This document shows, one piece after another, positions 6,025 through 8,285 of a stretch of DNA of 8,285 nucleotides. The position numbers and the translations under genes are program-made. The notes under the pieces were generated by a model. The model saw only the letters and a program-made list of their open reading frames with translations. It did no database searches and was not told the DNA's origin. The first letter of the stretch is position 1. Every line of letters starts with the position of its first letter. This stretch comes from DASRRB01 sp036732755 (GTDB lineage Bacteria > Planctomycetota > B15-G4 > SIAN01). The DNA lies in assembly GCA_036732755.1 (NCBI GenBank), contig DAINBU010000178.1:1-8285 (forward strand). The letters are read 5' to 3'.

Positions 6025-8208
6025 ATGTCGGTCTTGACCAGGGCGAGCGCCGCGGAGGAGAGGGTCGAGCTCTCGATCGGCGGCATGCACTGCGCCGGCT
6101 GCGCGGCCACCGTCGAGGCCGCCCTGAAGCGCGTGCCGGGCGTGGCCGGCGTCGACGTGAGCTTTGCGGCCGGGCTGGCAGTGGTGCGCACGCTCGACGG
6201 GAAGGCGCCGGTCGACGCGCTCGCCGCCGCCGTGCGCGACGCGGGCTACTCGGCCGCCGCGGCCGGCGCGACCGCCGATCGGGCGCAGCTGCGCTCCGAG
6301 TCGCTCCGGCTGACGGCGGCGCTCGCGCTCGCGCTGGTCACGGTCGGCGCCTCCGCGCTCCTCCATCGCGCCGGCGCGCCGGCCGCGGCGACGCGCTGGG
6401 CCGGCGCGCTGCTCGCCGTCGCGGCGGTCGCGGGGCCGGGCCGCTCGTTCGTGACGGGCGCGATCGGCAGCGCGAGGCTGCGGCGCGCCGGCATGGACCT
6501 GCTGGTTGCGATCGGCGCGGGCGCGGCGGCCGCGAGCGCGCTGCTCGCCGCGGCGGGCGCGATCCCGCCCGAGATGGACCACGGCCACGCGGCCGTCTGG
6601 CTGGTCGCCTTCCTGCGCGCCGGCAAGTGGATCGAGGCGCGCGTGCGCGGCCGCGCATTGGCCGGGCTCGTGGCGCTGCTCGACGTGCTGCCGGAGCGGG
6701 CGCGCGTGCGGACCGACGACGGCGAGCGCGAGGTCGAGGCGCGCGCACTCGCGGCCGGCGACCTCCTGATCGTCCTGCCGGCCGAGCGGATCGCCGCCGA
6801 CGGCGTCGTGACCGCCGGCCGCTCGACCGTCGACGAGTCGCGCGTGACCGGCGAGTCGGAGCCGGTCGCCAAGGCGGCGGGCGCCGAGGTCTTCGCCGGC
6901 TCGATCAACGGCGGCGGCCGGCTCGAGGTCGCGGTCGCCGCGACCGGCTCGTCGTCGCGGCTCGGGCAGATGGCGGCGATCGTGCGCGACGCGCTGGTCG
7001 CGAAGTCGCCTGCGGCGACGCTCGCCGAGCGCGTCGCGGCGGTCTTCGTGCCGTCGGTGCTGCTGCTCGCGGCGCTCGCGGCGGTCGGCGGGGCGCTCTC
7101 GGGCGCGGGCGCGGCGACCGTCGTGGCGCGCACGCTGGCGACGATCGTGATCTCCTGCCCGTGCGCCCTCGCGCTCGCGACGCCGACCGCGGTGCTGGCG
7201 GGCTGCGGCCGGGCGCTGCGCGCCGGGATCCTGGTCAAGGACGCGAGCGCGCTCGAGGAGCTGGCGCGCGTGCGCGCCGTCCTCCTCGACAAGACCGGGA
7301 CGCTGACGAGCGGGCGGCCGGCCGTGGTCGCCGTGCTCAAGATGCCGCGCGGACGCGACGCGGCGGCGGTGCGGGCGCTGGCGAGCAAGTCGGGCCACCC
7401 TATGGCGGTCGCCGTCGCGCGCCATCTGGAAGCGGTCGGCGCGGGCACCGCAGAGCTCGCCGACCTCGAAGAGCGCGCCGGCAGCGGCGTGGTCGGCCGC
7501 GTCGACGGCGAGGAGTGGCGGCTCGGCCGGCCCGAGTTCGCCGTCGCCGACGCGCGCGCCCTGCCGGAGAGCGAGCGGTCGCTGGTGGCGGCGGCGCGCG
7601 GCGGCGAGCTGGTCGGCCTGTTCGAGATCGACGATCCGCCGCGCCCCGACGCGGCGGCGACGGTCGCGGCGCTGCGCGCGGCGGGCGTGGCGGTCGCGCT
7701 CGTGACGGGCGACCGCGCCGGCCCGGCCGCGCGCGTCGCGCGCGCCTGCTCGATCGACGAAGTGCACGCCGGCTGCTCGCCGGCGCAGAAGGCCGAGCTC
7801 GTCGCGGAGCGCCTGCGCGAAGGCACGCCGACCGCGTTCGTCGGCGACGGGTTCAACGACGGCGCCGCGCTCGCGACCGCGACGGTCGGGATCGCGATGG
7901 GGGGCGGGACGGGGCTCGCGCGCGCGGCGGGCCGCCTCGTGCTGCTGCGCGAGCGGCTCTCCGACGTGGCGGAGGCGCGCGCGATCGCCGTCGCGACGCT
8001 GCGGGTGATCCGCCAGAACCTCTTCCTCGCCGCGGCCTACAACCTCGCCGCGATCCCGTGGGCCATGGGCCTCTTCGCGCGCTTCGGCGCGAAGGATCCC
8101 GAGCCGGCCCACGCGGGACTCGCGATGGCGGTCTCTTCGCTCGCGGTCGTTCTCAACGCGCTGCGACTCGCGCCAGGGAACTGGAGCGGACGTCGAGAAC
8201 GCGGGTGA
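6025..8208 (+). CDS. P1B-type Cu(+)-translocating ATPase, CopA-like (727 aa)
   Basis: It pumps monovalent copper (or silver) across the inner membrane using ATP. One N-terminal heavy-metal-associated domain (about 13-77) carries the GMHCAGC site (C23, C26). Eight membrane segments are visible: four before the actuator domain (TGES 275-278), two around the transport motif CPC (378-380, followed by ALALATP), and two at the end. Phosphorylation site D422 lies in DKTGT, the nucleotide-domain SGHP at 456-459, and the hinge GDGFND at 607-612. YN (672-673) and MAVSS (701-705) in the last two helices, with CPC, are the Cu(+) (P1B-1) signature. CopA-type export and CcoI/FixI-type copper supply to cytochrome oxidase cannot be told apart here; no ccoNOPGHS genes are in view. 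Several P-domain positions deviate: TGDR for TGDN, GFNDGAALA for GINDAPALA, GTG for GTD. No Shine-Dalgarno precedes the ATG; the transcript may be nearly leaderless. It is divergent from the sensor operon. Confidence 0.95.
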   Translation: MSVLTRASAAEERVELSIGGMHCAGCAATVEAALKRVPGVAGVDVSFAAGLAVVRTLDGKAPVDALAAAVRDAGYSAAAAGATADRAQLRSESLRLTAALALALVTVGASALLHRAGAPAAATRWAGALLAVAAVAGPGRSFVTGAIGSARLRRAGMDLLVAIGAGAAAASALLAAAGAIPPEMDHGHAAVWLVAFLRAGKWIEARVRGRALAGLVALLDVLPERARVRTDDGEREVEARALAAGDLLIVLPAERIAADGVVTAGRSTVDESRVTGESEPVAKAAGAEVFAGSINGGGRLEVAVAATGSSSRLGQMAAIVRDALVAKSPAATLAERVAAVFVPSVLLLAALAAVGGALSGAGAATVVARTLATIVISCPCALALATPTAVLAGCGRALRAGILVKDASALEELARVRAVLLDKTGTLTSGRPAVVAVLKMPRGRDAAAVRALASKSGHPMAVAVARHLEAVGAGTAELADLEERAGSGVVGRVDGEEWRLGRPEFAVADARALPESERSLVAAARGGELVGLFEIDDPPRPDAAATVAALRAAGVAVALVTGDRAGPAARVARACSIDEVHAGCSPAQKAELVAERLREGTPTAFVGDGFNDGAALATATVGIAMGGGTGLARAAGRLVLLRERLSDVAEARAIAVATLRVIRQNLFLAAAYNLAAIPWAMGLFARFGAKDPEPAHAGLAMAVSSLAVVLNALRLAPGNWSGRRERG

Positions 8209-8211
8209 AGC

Positions 8212-8277
8212 GGGCGCGGGGAGAAGGGGTCGTGGTTGAACGCGCGACGGGCGAGGGCGGGTGGAGGGGCGGAGGGG
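8212..8277 (+). other. G-tract cluster with G-quadruplex potential, 3' of the ATPase gene
   Basis: The 77 bases after the ATPase stop contain no gene and no stem plus U-run terminator. Instead there are G-runs of three or four at 8212-8214, 8218-8221, 8226-8229, 8249-8251, 8255-8257, 8259-8261, 8266-8269 and 8274-8277. The last five have loops of 3, 1, 4 and 4 bases, which satisfies the standard pattern for an intramolecular quadruplex on the coding strand and its mRNA. Such a structure could affect transcription ending or mRNA decay. The high background GC makes chance occurrence possible. Confidence 0.45.
8271..8277 (+). promoter_or_regulatory. Possible ribosome binding site of a gene starting just past the window
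   Basis: GGAGGGG followed by AAAAAGGC closes the window. GGAGG is a near-perfect anti-Shine-Dalgarno match and the A-rich spacer is unusual in this GC-rich DNA. A start codon within about five bases beyond position 8285 would be well placed. No start codon is visible inside the window, so this is only a suggestion. Confidence 0.25.
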
Positions 8278-8285
8278 AAAAAGGC

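Noticed and set aside
5956..8112. 718-residue minus-strand ORF opposite the copper ATPase
   Set aside because: It is Arg/Ala/His-rich low-complexity sequence with no domain. The plus strand has a complete, motif-rich ATPase over the same bases.
1..8285. tRNA or rRNA genes, insertion sequences, CRISPR arrays, phage genes
   Set aside because: I looked for cloverleaf or rRNA motifs, transposase domains, terminal repeats and regularly spaced repeats and saw none.

Overview
The window is very GC-rich DNA, close to 70% or more by eye, with G or C at almost every third codon position. This opens long meaningless ORFs on the opposite strand of every real gene. It holds four full-length protein genes and almost no other unused sequence. 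The gene types are a sigma-54-dependent response regulator, an NtrB-like membrane kinase, an FG-GAP/ASPIC-UnbV (CRTAC1-type) protein and a copper P-type ATPase. Together with GTG starts and the high GC, they suggest a Gram-negative bacterium of the myxobacterial/deltaproteobacterial, Binatota, acidobacterial or planctomycete kind. The sequence alone does not settle which.

Layout: positions 1-138 are non-coding and rich in inverted repeats, including a nested hairpin at 10-55 that could end the leftward operon. Positions 139-5949, minus strand, form one tightly packed three-gene operon read right to left. First is a membrane-anchored seven-blade FG-GAP beta-propeller protein with a C-terminal ASPIC/UnbV domain (5949-4045). 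One base later comes a two-TM sensor histidine kinase with a large unrecognised extracytoplasmic domain, HAMP, PAS, HisKA and HATPase (4043-1548). An ATGA overlap then leads into an NtrC-family regulator with receiver, AAA+ and HTH domains (1551-139). Positions 5950-6024 are a 75-base divergent intergenic region. Positions 6025-8208, plus strand, encode a P1B-1 Cu(+)-exporting-type ATPase. Positions 8209-8285 are non-coding, with a dense run of G-tracts and a strong Shine-Dalgarno-like GGAGGGG at the very edge.

How they may work together: kinase and regulator are almost certainly a cognate pair that switches on sigma-54 promoters after an extracytoplasmic signal. The beta-propeller protein is translationally linked to the kinase, so it is a candidate accessory sensor or a product of the same response. 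This propeller-kinase-activator unit is the most interesting thing here. The copper ATPase shares only a short divergent control region with the operon. A metal- or envelope-stress role, by analogy with ZraSR/ZraP, is possible, but nothing in the sequence proves it.
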